From positions 31,457 to 75,415 of the forward strand of contig NZ_JAEHOK010000017.1 in assembly GCF_016236915.1 (NCBI RefSeq): a stretch of 43,959 nt of DNA, given 5' to 3'. Numbering within the stretch: position 1 is the stretch's first letter; every line of letters starts with the position of its first letter. A program made the translations under genes and the position numbers. Of this stretch, positions 34,055 through 42,027 are shown piece after piece. Source of the stretch: Salegentibacter maritimus. GTDB lineage: Bacteria > Bacteroidota > Bacteroidia > Flavobacteriales > Flavobacteriaceae. Under the pieces are notes generated by a model. It saw nothing but the letters and a program-made list of their open reading frames with translations. It did not search any database and had not been told where the DNA came from.

Positions 34055-34432
34055 CTAAATTACTTTTTCCGCTAAATAGCGTTGTACTGCATAAATATCA
34101 ATGCTTTTATTAAACTTTTTACTTACGCTAGGAACATTTTCACTGGAGATCCAAATCTTAAGTTCGGCATCAAGGTCAAACGTACCGGCTGTTTCCAGGG
34201 AAAAACGGGATATATGGCGATAAGGAAGCGAGAGGTATTCTTGTTTCTTTCCTGTTAAACCCTGAACATCTATAAGGATAAGGCGTTTGTTGGTAAACAT
34301 AAAGATATCACGTAGCAAGGAAAAACCCAATTCAATCTCTTCAGATGCAGTAAGTAATCGCCCATATCTTTCGTCTAATTGTTCTTTAGAAATACTGCCC
34401 GCATTTCCCATAATTTTATTTAGTAAACTCAT
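34055..34432 (-). CDS. PH-domain protein (bacterial PHb type)
   Basis: A 125-residue soluble protein. The pattern MGNAGSIS, LDERYGRLLTASEEIELGFSLLRDIFMFTNKRLILIDVQGLTGKKQEYLSLPY, then FDLDAELKIWIS and FNKSIDIYAVQRYL is that of the small bacterial pleckstrin-homology family (PF08000). Their function is not established; some relatives are stress-associated. It is divergent from the Crp-type regulator at 34611 and may share the spacer. Confidence 0.85.
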   Translation of the reverse strand: MSLLNKIMGNAGSISKEQLDERYGRLLTASEEIELGFSLLRDIFMFTNKRLILIDVQGLTGKKQEYLSLPYRHISRFSLETAGTFDLDAELKIWISSENVPSVSKKFNKSIDIYAVQRYLAEKVI

Positions 34433-34610
34433 ATTATCTGATTTTTGGTTGTTAAAGATAAATCTATTTTAATTTATGATTGTACTTATTTCTGGTCTTC
34501 AGTGAGATCTTATCACCAAAATCAATTTCAATTTGATGATGTACCAGGGATATCTGGAAAAAATAGCCTTCAATTGTTTACATTTAAATCCTAAAGCGGA
34601 AAAACTTTAT

Positions 34611-35189
34611 ATGAGCCTCCAAGATTTTCTTAGAAATATTGTTCCTTTTACTTCTGAAGAGTTAACAGATATTACTGCTCATTTTGAGCGGGAAATTGTT
34701 TCAAAAAATCAAACCCTGGTAAAAGAAAACCAGGTATGTACCAAACTTTTTTTTGTTGAAAAGGGTGTGGGAAGAAGTTATTATTTAAAAGAAGATGGGA
34801 AAGAAGTGACGCAATGGTTTTTTATAGAAGGAAAATTTATGTCTAGTATAGAAAGTTTTTTCCAGCAAACGCCAAGTCTTTATTATTTGGAAATGCTGGA
34901 AGATTCTGTTCTTTATAGCATAACACGAGAAAACCTCGATTTGTTATTTGCACGTTATCACAATATGGAAAAATTAGGCCGATTATTATCTACCGAAATG
35001 CTAACCCGGGTAGTAAATAAATTAAATGCCGTTCAGTTCCAGACCGCAAAGCAACGCTATGATTATATGCTTACTGAATTTCCATCTATCTCAAGCAGGG
35101 TCCCTTTAGGTTCAATTGCTTCTTACCTGGGTATGACACAGGAAACCCTTAGCCGAATTCGGCGAGGTGGTACTTCAAGAAATTCTTGA
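34611..35189 (+). CDS. Crp/Fnr-family transcriptional regulator
   Basis: A 192-residue regulator starting MSLQDFLRNIVPF, the usual length and start for this group; an in-frame upstream start at 34533 would add 26 residues of unlike sequence. Beta-roll sensor domain (KNQTLVKENQVCTKLFFVEKGVGRSYYL, KEVTQWFFIEGKFMSSIESFF) with no cysteine cluster, so not an iron-sulfur Fnr; C-terminal helix-turn-helix with ASYLGMTQETLSRIRRG. The tolC-type efflux operon starts 75 bases downstream behind its own operator, so this is its likely regulator. Confidence 0.9.
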   Translation: MSLQDFLRNIVPFTSEELTDITAHFEREIVSKNQTLVKENQVCTKLFFVEKGVGRSYYLKEDGKEVTQWFFIEGKFMSSIESFFQQTPSLYYLEMLEDSVLYSITRENLDLLFARYHNMEKLGRLLSTEMLTRVVNKLNAVQFQTAKQRYDYMLTEFPSISSRVPLGSIASYLGMTQETLSRIRRGGTSRNS

Positions 35190-35198
35190 ATTTCACTA

Positions 35199-35243
35199 TT
35201 TGATATAGGTCAAAGGAAAGCTTTCTTTTAGTAATGAAATTTG
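35199..35243 (+). promoter_or_regulatory. Crp/Fnr-type operator and -7-like element of the efflux operon
   Basis: Perfect dyad TTTGA-TATAGG-TCAAA (35199-35214, centre 35206.5) and GAAATTTG (35236-35243), one base off TAnnTTTG. The centre is 29.5 bp before that element, the same geometry as the sites at 16181, 18666 and 22683, but the half-site is TTTGA rather than TATGA. Confidence 0.62.
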
Positions 35244-35264
35244 CACTAATAATAAATTGGTGTA

Positions 35265-36635
35265 ATGAAAATGAGATTACTAAAAACAAAGTTGCTATGC
35301 GTTTTACTCACCGGCCTTATTCCGGCCATTGGTTTCTCCCAGGAGATAGATCCGGTCCTGGATATGCTTATCCAAAAAGCGCTTGAAAAGAACCACGGTT
35401 TGAATATTAATCGATTGGAAGGCGAGCAGGCCAGGATAGACCAAAAACAAGCCAAAGCGGTGTTTCTACCCGAGATTACTTTAAATGGAAGCTATACCAG
35501 GCTTAATGACGATATAACTTTTGATGAGGATACCCAAAAGCTATTGATGTCTACTCAGAAATTGCTAATCAAAGAAGCTGCCGGACTTCCTTTTAACGCT
35601 GCTTTTCCAGAGAATGTTCCACTGCAGCCGGCAAATAATCTTCAGAATAAAAATATTTTAAAGTCTTCGGTAGATTTAGACTGGGTACTTTTTAGCGGAT
35701 TTGAAGCGACAAATGCCCGAAAAGCTGGAAAACATAAAGAAGCATCCCTAAATTATGCGGGTGAGGCCCAAAAGGATAAGCTAGTTCTAAATCTTATTGA
35801 AACCTATAACAAGCTAGCTCTGGTAAATGCCTCTCAAGAAGTACTGGCTGCTTCAGAAAATCAGCTTCGGGATCAGGAACGCTTTGTCAAGAAGGCAATA
35901 GAAAATGGTCTTGCTACTCCTATAAGTCGGAAAAAGATCGAATTGGCTCAACAGCAACTAGAAGGAAAACAGCTTGAATTTAAGCAGAACAAGCGCTTGC
36001 TTATTGAGGTGCTACATCAGATTACCGGTGAAAACAGGGAAGTTTTGCGTTCGCTTTCTCCCCAACTAAGTGCTATTTCCTCTACCGGAAGTGCAGCTGA
36101 AAAGAGGGCAGAAATACACGCATTGGAAGAGGCTGAAAAAGCTGCAAGCTTCAAATCTAAAATGGAGAAAAGCAATTTTATTCCGAAGCTGGCATTGAAG
36201 GGCCATTATGAATTTCTGGAAGATGACCTTTCGCTGCTTGACCCGCAATGGTATGTTGGGGTTGGCATTAAATGGAATGTTTTTGATGGTGGGAAAAATG
36301 CCTTAAAAAGCAAGAAATCTCAGCTAGAAGTGCAAAAATATCAGGAACAAATTAAAGAAGCTGAAGAGATGATCTCTTTAAGTATTGTGAAGGCACAAAT
36401 GTCTTATGAGGCTGCACTTCAAAATACAAGAATTGCAAATAAAGAGATTGAACTGGCAGAGGCCACTTTTGAAATGCTAAAGAAACAGCATAGAAATAAT
36501 CTTGCTTCTATAAGCGAAGTGTTGGATGGGTTAAGGGACCTGGAAAGTGCAAACTTTAAGCTTCAGGAATCTTATTTCGCTCAAAACAAAGCTGCCACTA
36601 CACTTATGCATGCAAAAGGAATACTTAATTACTAA
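35265..36635 (+). CDS. TolC family outer-membrane efflux protein
   Basis: A 456-residue secreted protein: signal peptide (LLCVLLTGLIPAIGFSQ), then two OEP repeats with heptad helices and alternating strands (VFLPEITLNGSYTRLNDDITF, LALKGHYEFLEDDL, WYVGVGIKWNVFDGGKNALKSKK). It forms the trimeric outer-membrane channel of a tripartite efflux pump. It is the first gene of the operon with the HlyD-type adaptor (19 bases later) and the ABC-2 permease, 75 bases after a Crp-family regulator. Confidence 0.94.
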   Translation: MKMRLLKTKLLCVLLTGLIPAIGFSQEIDPVLDMLIQKALEKNHGLNINRLEGEQARIDQKQAKAVFLPEITLNGSYTRLNDDITFDEDTQKLLMSTQKLLIKEAAGLPFNAAFPENVPLQPANNLQNKNILKSSVDLDWVLFSGFEATNARKAGKHKEASLNYAGEAQKDKLVLNLIETYNKLALVNASQEVLAASENQLRDQERFVKKAIENGLATPISRKKIELAQQQLEGKQLEFKQNKRLLIEVLHQITGENREVLRSLSPQLSAISSTGSAAEKRAEIHALEEAEKAASFKSKMEKSNFIPKLALKGHYEFLEDDLSLLDPQWYVGVGIKWNVFDGGKNALKSKKSQLEVQKYQEQIKEAEEMISLSIVKAQMSYEAALQNTRIANKEIELAEATFEMLKKQHRNNLASISEVLDGLRDLESANFKLQESYFAQNKAATTLMHAKGILNY

Positions 36636-36654
36636 ATACATCATAAAAAAAGAT

Positions 36655-37617
36655 ATGAAAAACATTAAAATTGGTTTTATACTGCTTGGTCTTTTTAGCC
36701 TGGCATCTTGCAATAATCAGAAAGAAATTTCTCCGGTAAGAGGAAAAGTGAAATTTGAAACTATTTCAGTAAGCAGTAAGCTTGCGGGGCGGGTTAAAAA
36801 GTTATTTGTTGCTGAAGGAGATGAAGTGCGCAAAGGAGATACCCTGGCATTTCTGGATATTCCGGAAATCAATGCAAAAATGTTACAGGCCGAAGGAGCT
36901 ATGAAGGCTGCTAAAGGGCAGCTTACTATGGCTAATATGGGGGCAACAAAAGAACAATTAATTCAGATAGAAGGGAAATTGAACGCAGCAAAAGCAGAAC
37001 AGGCATTTGCCCAGGAATCCTACAATAGGCTTTATAACATGTATAAAGATTCGCTGGTAAGTCTCCAGCAACTTGATGAGGTAAAAATGAAGTTACAGAT
37101 GGCCAATGCCCAGGTAAGCGCTGTGGAAGCCAAACACCATGAGGCCGGGAAAAGAGCCAGGACAGAAAAGATAGATCAGGCGCAAGGACAACTAGATAGG
37201 GCACGGGGCGCAAAAGAAGAGGTATTGACAGCCTCAGATGAAATGTACCTTATTGCTCCTGCCAATATGAGCATTGAAACTATTAGCCTTTTGGAAGGAG
37301 AATTGTTAAGCCCCGGCTATACCCTGATTAACGGGTATGAAAAAAGCAAGCTTTATTTTAGGTTCACCATAAATGAATCTAATATCTACGATTTTAAGAA
37401 AGGAGATGAACTAAACCTGGTAAACCCATACACCGAGGAGGAGTTTAAAGGAAAAATAGTAAGCATAAAACAGTTACCTCAATATGCAGAGATTACAAGT
37501 ACCGCTCCTTTATATGATCTTTCGGAATCTGTCTATGAACTTAAGGTGATCCCAACTTCAGATGTTTCGGGAAGTAATTTTTATACCAGTGCTACTATTC
37601 TATTAAAAGACTATTAG
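36655..37617 (+). CDS. HlyD-type membrane fusion lipoprotein of the efflux system
   Basis: A 320-residue periplasmic adaptor. I choose ATG 36655 (MKNIKIGFILLGLFSLASC) because it gives a lipobox with Cys; an ORF start further left overlaps the TolC gene and is spurious. The lipoyl half-motifs (VKKLFVAEGDEVRKGDTLAFLDIPE and YLIAPANMSIETISLLEGELL) flank a long coiled coil with repeated Ala/Lys/Gln (residues 75-190). It links the TolC channel to the permease. The permease gene starts 1 base after its stop. Confidence 0.93.
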   Translation: MKNIKIGFILLGLFSLASCNNQKEISPVRGKVKFETISVSSKLAGRVKKLFVAEGDEVRKGDTLAFLDIPEINAKMLQAEGAMKAAKGQLTMANMGATKEQLIQIEGKLNAAKAEQAFAQESYNRLYNMYKDSLVSLQQLDEVKMKLQMANAQVSAVEAKHHEAGKRARTEKIDQAQGQLDRARGAKEEVLTASDEMYLIAPANMSIETISLLEGELLSPGYTLINGYEKSKLYFRFTINESNIYDFKKGDELNLVNPYTEEEFKGKIVSIKQLPQYAEITSTAPLYDLSESVYELKVIPTSDVSGSNFYTSATILLKDY

Positions 37618-37618
37618 T

Positions 37619-38782
37619 ATGAAAAAGTTTTTCGACTTATTAAAAATAGAATTCAAACGAATTTTCTCCAACTCTGTACTTTGTGCTATTTTTTTTGGTG
37701 CACCAATACTTTATGGGGTGTTGTTTGGGTATGTTTATCAGCAGGCAAAAGTGGTAAATTTACCCATTGTAATAGTAGACCAGGACAACAGCCCGCTATC
37801 CGCTAGTATAATTGATGCTTTTGAAGATAATGAAGCACTTCTGGTAAAAGACCGTAGGTATACTCCTGGCGATATACTGGAAGAGATGCCGGTTGAGCAG
37901 TATGTAGCTGTAGTGACTTTGCCTTCAGGATTTGAGGAGGATATACTTCAAAAAAGATATCCTGAAATAAGGGTAGATCTTAATATGGCCAATATTCTTA
38001 ATGCAAATATTGCCAGTAAGAACATTCAGCAAGTGTTAATGACCTTAAATGCGGGCATTGAGATAGAAAGCCTCCAAAAGCAGGGTGCATCTCCAGATCA
38101 GGCGAGGGCAAGTTATGAGAGTTTTAAGGTGAATTTCAACAAACTCTATAATTCTACAGGTAATTACTTAAGCTTTATGCTTCCGGGATTATTAGGGGCC
38201 ATTATGCAGCAGGTAATTTTTCTGGCAATGGCGTTAGTGTTCTCTCGTGATTTTGAAGATGGCTATTTTAAAAGCCTGGTCCAAAAGAATAAACCATCCT
38301 GGTATCTTATTGTTTTAAAAGCAACTCCTTTTCTGCTATTTCTTCCGGTGATGTGGTTTGTAGTAAGTAGACTTTTCATTTTCTTTAATGTAGAAGCAGC
38401 AATTTTTAATACACCTATGCTAATATTGATTATTCTATTGAGCTTAGCCTCTATGGGAATTGGTATGTTGTTCTCGGTGATAATTCCAAATCAATTAAAA
38501 GCTACCGAACTTTTAATGGTAATCTCTACCCCGGCATTTATTTTAAGTGGATTTACCTGGCCAAGTCTTGCAATTCCTGAATTTATAAATGGTATTGCCC
38601 AGTCTATTCCGGTTACCCATTTCTTAGCAGCTTTTAGAAAAGTAGCCTATTATGGAGGTGATATTAGCGATATATTTCCAGAAATTAAAATGTTGCTAAT
38701 AATTATTATTATAAGCTTTGTGGCTATGTTACTGTTACTACAGCTTAAAATCAATAAAAACAAAAAGCAAATAAGCGAATAG
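37619..38782 (+). CDS. ABC-2 type transporter permease (YhhJ-like)
   Basis: A 387-residue inner-membrane protein of the ABC2_membrane_3 class: a first membrane helix (VLCAIFFGAPILYGVLFGYVY), a periplasmic domain of about 170 residues (VDQDNSPLSASIIDAF), and five C-terminal helices including FMLPGLLGAIMQQVIFLAMAL and LILIILLSLASMGIGMLF, with ISTPAFILSGFTWP near residue 300. It would work with the TolC and HlyD proteins in export of drugs or toxic compounds. No ATPase and no second permease are encoded downstream, so the ATP-binding partner is elsewhere or absent. Confidence 0.9.
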   Translation: MKKFFDLLKIEFKRIFSNSVLCAIFFGAPILYGVLFGYVYQQAKVVNLPIVIVDQDNSPLSASIIDAFEDNEALLVKDRRYTPGDILEEMPVEQYVAVVTLPSGFEEDILQKRYPEIRVDLNMANILNANIASKNIQQVLMTLNAGIEIESLQKQGASPDQARASYESFKVNFNKLYNSTGNYLSFMLPGLLGAIMQQVIFLAMALVFSRDFEDGYFKSLVQKNKPSWYLIVLKATPFLLFLPVMWFVVSRLFIFFNVEAAIFNTPMLILIILLSLASMGIGMLFSVIIPNQLKATELLMVISTPAFILSGFTWPSLAIPEFINGIAQSIPVTHFLAAFRKVAYYGGDISDIFPEIKMLLIIIIISFVAMLLLLQLKINKNKKQISE

Positions 38783-39349
38783 GGGCTTATATATGCCCCT
38801 TACCAAAGCTATTTTGTCTCTATTCCCGGTTCCTAATGAAGGCCGGGATAGAGTTTCTGCCATTAGGAAGCAGGCTATGTTTTACAGAATTCTAAATTAA
38901 TCTTAGGTCTTTCATGATGCCAATAAGATGCAGATTGGTGCTGGCATTAAACTCTTTGTGAAATCTTTAAAACATTGTTTCCTGGCACTTCTGCTACAAA
39001 ACTTTTTCTATGTTTCATACCAGATCAAGCTCATTGAGAGATATTTTAAAATATTGATTTCAGAATGATGAAAATTAACAAGATTTTGACTCTAGAGCGC
39101 TTTTTAGTCTTAAGCCGGCTTTATTGCAGTCTTGTAAATGGGCTTTAGAAAAAATACATTTTTAGGCATCTTGCTATTTTAAAATTTAATTGCTCTATCC
39201 CAATGAAATAAATATAACGGTTTTACAAAACTCGCTTGTTTTTGGATTAGCTAAAAGTATAAAGCTACTGAAAATTATGTTATTGATAATTTTCTTTAGT
39301 GTTTTTACTAAAATAAACAATCTAAGTTTTGATAAAACCTAATTTTTTA
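38783..39349. other. gene-free spacer after the efflux operon
   Basis: No gene seen in 567 bases. A short AGGGGC/GCCCCT hairpin (38781-38800) could be a weak terminator of the permease gene. The rest is AT-rich with stop codons in all frames and no clear repeats. Confidence 0.4.
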
Positions 39350-39382
39350 TTTGTTTAATAGAAATAAGATGTTGTATATTTG
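39350..39382 (+). promoter_or_regulatory. promoter of the candidate RNA gene
   Basis: TTTG at 39350-39353 and TATATTTG at 39375-39382, 21-base spacer, both matching the Bacteroidota consensus. Confidence 0.75.
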
Positions 39383-39386
39383 CCAG

Positions 39387-39604
39387 CCTTGTTTTAAAAC
39401 AAGGAGCGATTAAAATTTAAAACGAAATTAGCATTTAAGTGGTAAAAATCACCGAATGTTGATATAAGAGTAAGATTAAGTTGTGTTGTTTGTCCCGCAT
39501 TTGTCGGGATGTGTAGTTAGCCGGTTAATATCTTGTGTTGTGAAGATTTAGGCTAGCCAATGAGAAGCTTTTTTCCGTGTATTCGGGAAGAGGCTTTTTT
39601 CTTT
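39387..39604 (+). ncRNA. candidate structured non-coding RNA, about 218 nt
   Basis: Bounded by a good promoter (39350-39382) and an intrinsic terminator (39567-39604), with no open frame between. Possible helices in order: perfect palindrome CCTTGTTTTAAAACAAGG (39387-39404); GCATT...AATGT enclosing GTGGT/ATCAC; TCCCG/CGGGA hairpin with a 7-base loop; and TAGCC...GGCTA enclosing ATCTT/AAGAT. That covers most of the transcript. It could be a flavobacterial regulatory RNA; 6S-Flavo and Flavo-1 are known flavobacterial motifs, but I cannot match the sequence to either by eye. Confidence 0.6.
39567..39604 (+). terminator. intrinsic terminator of the candidate RNA
   Basis: GCTTTTTTCCG (39567-39577) pairs with CGGGAAGAGGC (39584-39594) with only G-U wobble substitutions, followed by a T-rich run. 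Confidence 0.72.
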
Positions 39605-39619
39605 TATAAGTGGTGGTTG

Positions 39620-39820
39620 CTAATCATGTTTTCTATGATTTTTAAACACAACTTTTGAGATTGATCCCATAACCATCCCAAAGAAAGCTGGACTGCCAAA
39701 GACATTGGAATGAGTGGTGTAAGTTTGAATCTTGTGTTTAATAATAATTAACCATCCCCCAGAAATTTCGTTGAGACTGGGCTCATGTGTTGATTTTACT
39801 GGTGTTTTCAGGTGTTTCAA
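39620..39820 (-). CDS. possible double-glycine-leader peptide (bacteriocin-like)
   Basis: A 66-residue frame whose first 22 residues end SLNEISGG, like class II bacteriocin leaders that are cut after Gly-Gly by a C39 peptidase transporter. The following part (WLIIIKHKIQTYTTHSNVF and GSPAFFGMVMGSISKVVF) is hydrophobic with small residues. Against it: the only start is TTG, no clear ribosome site or promoter is seen and no C39 transporter is in the window. It lies between the RNA gene and a transposase scrap, next to two other toxin-like loci. May be chance or a remnant. Confidence 0.3.
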   Translation of the reverse strand: MKHLKTPVKSTHEPSLNEISGGWLIIIKHKIQTYTTHSNVFGSPAFFGMVMGSISKVVFKNHRKHD

Positions 39821-39889
39821 AATAAGAGAGCCGTTTAAAAGGTGGTATATTGTTATTGCAAAAAAATTACCAACCTTAAAAACAGTTTG

Positions 39890-40090
39890 ATGAGCAAGAT
39901 ACTAACAAAAAAGATTCAAATCCAATTGATCGACTATTTTTCTAATAGCACATCACTTACTAAACCCGAGACGCGGTGCTTCAAGGAAATGACCTTATCA
40001 TTGCGCTTTTACTTATTTGTTCTAATCGAGCTTAGATTTTTCTTATTTTCGTTAAAAGAAATTCTTGGTATGCGACCAAGGTTATCATAG
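39890..40090 (+). pseudogene. N-terminal scrap of an IS4-type transposase
   Basis: The frame starts MSKILTKKIQIQLIDYFSNS and continues TSLTKPETRCFKEMTLSL, which resembles the N terminus of IS4-family transposases, where a KPE.k...m..L block precedes the DDE domain. After about 38 residues the sequence becomes unlike a transposase and stops at 40090. No DDE domain is present. Probably a decayed insertion; low certainty. Confidence 0.35.
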
Positions 40091-40423
40091 ATTAAAATCT
40101 ATTAAAATTTCTCCTTCTGTAGCTCTATATGGATCGAACAACAAAGTTACAGGACCTTCTCCATAATAATCGGTTTGTACTAATAAAGTGTCCACCTCTC
40201 CTGTAAGAAAGAAATCAGTATTCCCATATAAATTATAATTTATTTTAATAGTATCATTAATTTGCCCCTTAATATGGATTTTCAACATCGCATAGGGTTT
40301 CAATTTATATGGTGTCAACGTCACTTCTTGTTTTTTAGAAAAATCACTGATTTTTATTTTAACTTTATCTTTGCCACAGGAAATTAAAATAAGTGAAATT
40401 AAAACTAAAACTATTTTTCTCAT
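40085..40423 (-). CDS. small lipoprotein, candidate immunity protein
   Basis: A 112-residue lipoprotein with lipobox LISLILISC, Cys16, then a beta-rich domain with no recognised family (VKIKISDFSKKQEVTLTPYKL, NLYGNTDFFLTGEVDTLLV). It begins 2 bases after the stop of the larger lipoprotein gene at 40426-42027, so the two are translated together. A small lipoprotein placed in the same compartment right after a possible toxin would fit an immunity role; there is no direct evidence. It could equally be an accessory lipoprotein. Confidence 0.6.
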   Translation of the reverse strand: MRKIVLVLISLILISCGKDKVKIKISDFSKKQEVTLTPYKLKPYAMLKIHIKGQINDTIKINYNLYGNTDFFLTGEVDTLLVQTDYYGEGPVTLLFDPYRATEGEILIDFNL

Positions 40424-40425
40424 CT

Positions 40426-42027
40426 TTATTGATTAGTTGGTATTAATACAGAATTACTTGTAGCTTTCCAAAATGAACCTGTGAACTCTAAATTACTTAA
40501 ATACCCTAACTCTCCATTATTTTTTGCATTTTCAACTAATTGAAAAAATACGGCAAAAGTTCCTCCATATTGATTACCTAACTCTATTCCTTTAGCATTA
40601 TTATATAAGTCCATCTGTTTTTCTTTGTAATGGTTTTGATAACCTGAGTCAAAAGTAATTTCTTCGTGCGCATCAGTAAGTTGTTTTGTCAAAGTAGCTC
40701 CAATATAAATTGTAGAGAGTGCATTCCAAAGGGTATGTTTAACTGCATCTCCTTTTCTATTTCTTACCGGACGCGGATAAAAAATCTCTGCATATGTATA
40801 AGCCTCTGCAGCGGCTTGCAAATACAATGCTTTCTGCATTGGGGTTAATGTATCAAATAATGCTAATTCACTTGATGACATTCTATCTTTTAGAAAATCA
40901 TTCAAGTTAGGGTTATTAATTAAACGAGTTTCAAAATCCACCTCGCCATCGTTTATCCAGGCTCTAACTGCCTCCGACGCGAAGGCATTCTTCTCTACAT
41001 TAGTACCGCTGCCCACGTAATTGCCAAGCTGGTTTACCCGCTCATTGGTAAGGCTGGAGATTTCTTGCTCCGTCACATTGAGTTTCTGGAATAGTTCATA
41101 CCTGGCATTATCTTCCAGGGTACAATTGGCATATTCACAAATTTCCCAGCAATTATCACCCCCAAGGCTGTATTTGCATTGATTGTATAGCTGTTGGTCC
41201 TGGTAAGGATCTCCAGCACAATCATAACCTGCAATACAATCAAATCCGCCACCGGGCTGGGTGGGGTCGTTAGGGTTAGTGGTAGGATCTCCCGGTGAGC
41301 CCGAACCTCCTCCACTGCCGCCCCCAGGATTCCCTCCTGGATCGGGATCGTCATCAAGTGTGGATTCCTGGCAAACCTGTCCGTTTATACTCAAAGTATA
41401 TGCAGGATCACAATTAAGGTCGGATTTCCCACATTTACAACTGGACTCACCAGGCCAGTGTCCAGCCCCTGTGCATTTCACCTCTACATAAAATGTAGTG
41501 GGTGTACAGGAGGACCGGGTAGTCAAAGGAGAACCATTGCCTGGTGCCTGTGAAAATATAAAGGGTACTATTTCTACTTGTAAGTCGTGGGGATTATCTG
41601 GATAATCTGGTCCTTTGTTATATTTTAATTTAAAAGGAATAAATGAGCTTTGTGTTTCCTGAACATACAAATTATAAAAGGCTGCTTCTGTATGGTATTT
41701 ATAGGGAATGGTATAATACCTGGTGCCTTTCTTTTCATAAATCACCGTTTTCTCTAAAATAAGGGAATCAAGTAAGGAAGGAGTACCTTCCAAGATGGAA
41801 CGCTGGTTTAGTGTATCATTCCTGCTCCTATTCCTATAAAACTGATAAAATTTTGTGGTGGCCAAGTCGGTCGAATCAGTAAAAAAATACTTTGGTATAC
41901 CAGGCCCCATGCCTTCCCCTTCTAATTCATTACGCTCTATCCCCTCAATCGGTTCTAGGGTATCATCCTTTTCACACCCCATAACAAGCAATAAAACAAT
42001 CCCTAACAGCAGGTAAATTTTTCTCAT
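40426..42027 (-). CDS. large lipoprotein with Gly-rich linker and DUF6973-like C-terminal domain
   Basis: A 533-residue lipoprotein (lipobox VLLLVMGC, Cys18). Residues 20-180 are beta-rich and unknown; 180-300 hold a Cys-rich knot (ECKCGKSDLNC-type spacing) and a Gly/Pro/Asp-rich linker (GGNPGGGSGGGSGSPGDP). The C-terminal domain (about 427-533) has HTLWNALSTIYIGATLTKQL, TDAHEE and MDLYNNAKGIELG; His431, Asn435, His454-Glu455 and Asp473 form an enzyme-like set as in DUF6973. A variable linker before a compact C-terminal domain is toxin-like architecture. Function unknown; the downstream lipoprotein may be its immunity partner. Confidence 0.7.
   Translation of the reverse strand: MRKIYLLLGIVLLLVMGCEKDDTLEPIEGIERNELEGEGMGPGIPKYFFTDSTDLATTKFYQFYRNRSRNDTLNQRSILEGTPSLLDSLILEKTVIYEKKGTRYYTIPYKYHTEAAFYNLYVQETQSSFIPFKLKYNKGPDYPDNPHDLQVEIVPFIFSQAPGNGSPLTTRSSCTPTTFYVEVKCTGAGHWPGESSCKCGKSDLNCDPAYTLSINGQVCQESTLDDDPDPGGNPGGGSGGGSGSPGDPTTNPNDPTQPGGGFDCIAGYDCAGDPYQDQQLYNQCKYSLGGDNCWEICEYANCTLEDNARYELFQKLNVTEQEISSLTNERVNQLGNYVGSGTNVEKNAFASEAVRAWINDGEVDFETRLINNPNLNDFLKDRMSSSELALFDTLTPMQKALYLQAAAEAYTYAEIFYPRPVRNRKGDAVKHTLWNALSTIYIGATLTKQLTDAHEEITFDSGYQNHYKEKQMDLYNNAKGIELGNQYGGTFAVFFQLVENAKNNGELGYLSNLEFTGSFWKATSNSVLIPTNQ

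Noticed and set aside
34453-34488. TATGA-N6-TTA half dyad upstream of the PH-domain gene
   Set aside because: One arm only and the centre is about 22.5 bp from the -7-like element, not 29.5.
34508-34525. TGA...TCA pair before the second Crp-type gene
   Set aside because: The centre is seven bases instead of six, so it does not fit the Crp/Fnr spacing.
36547-36654. Longer N terminus for the HlyD protein
   Set aside because: It overlaps the end of the TolC gene in another frame and would hide a proper lipoprotein signal.
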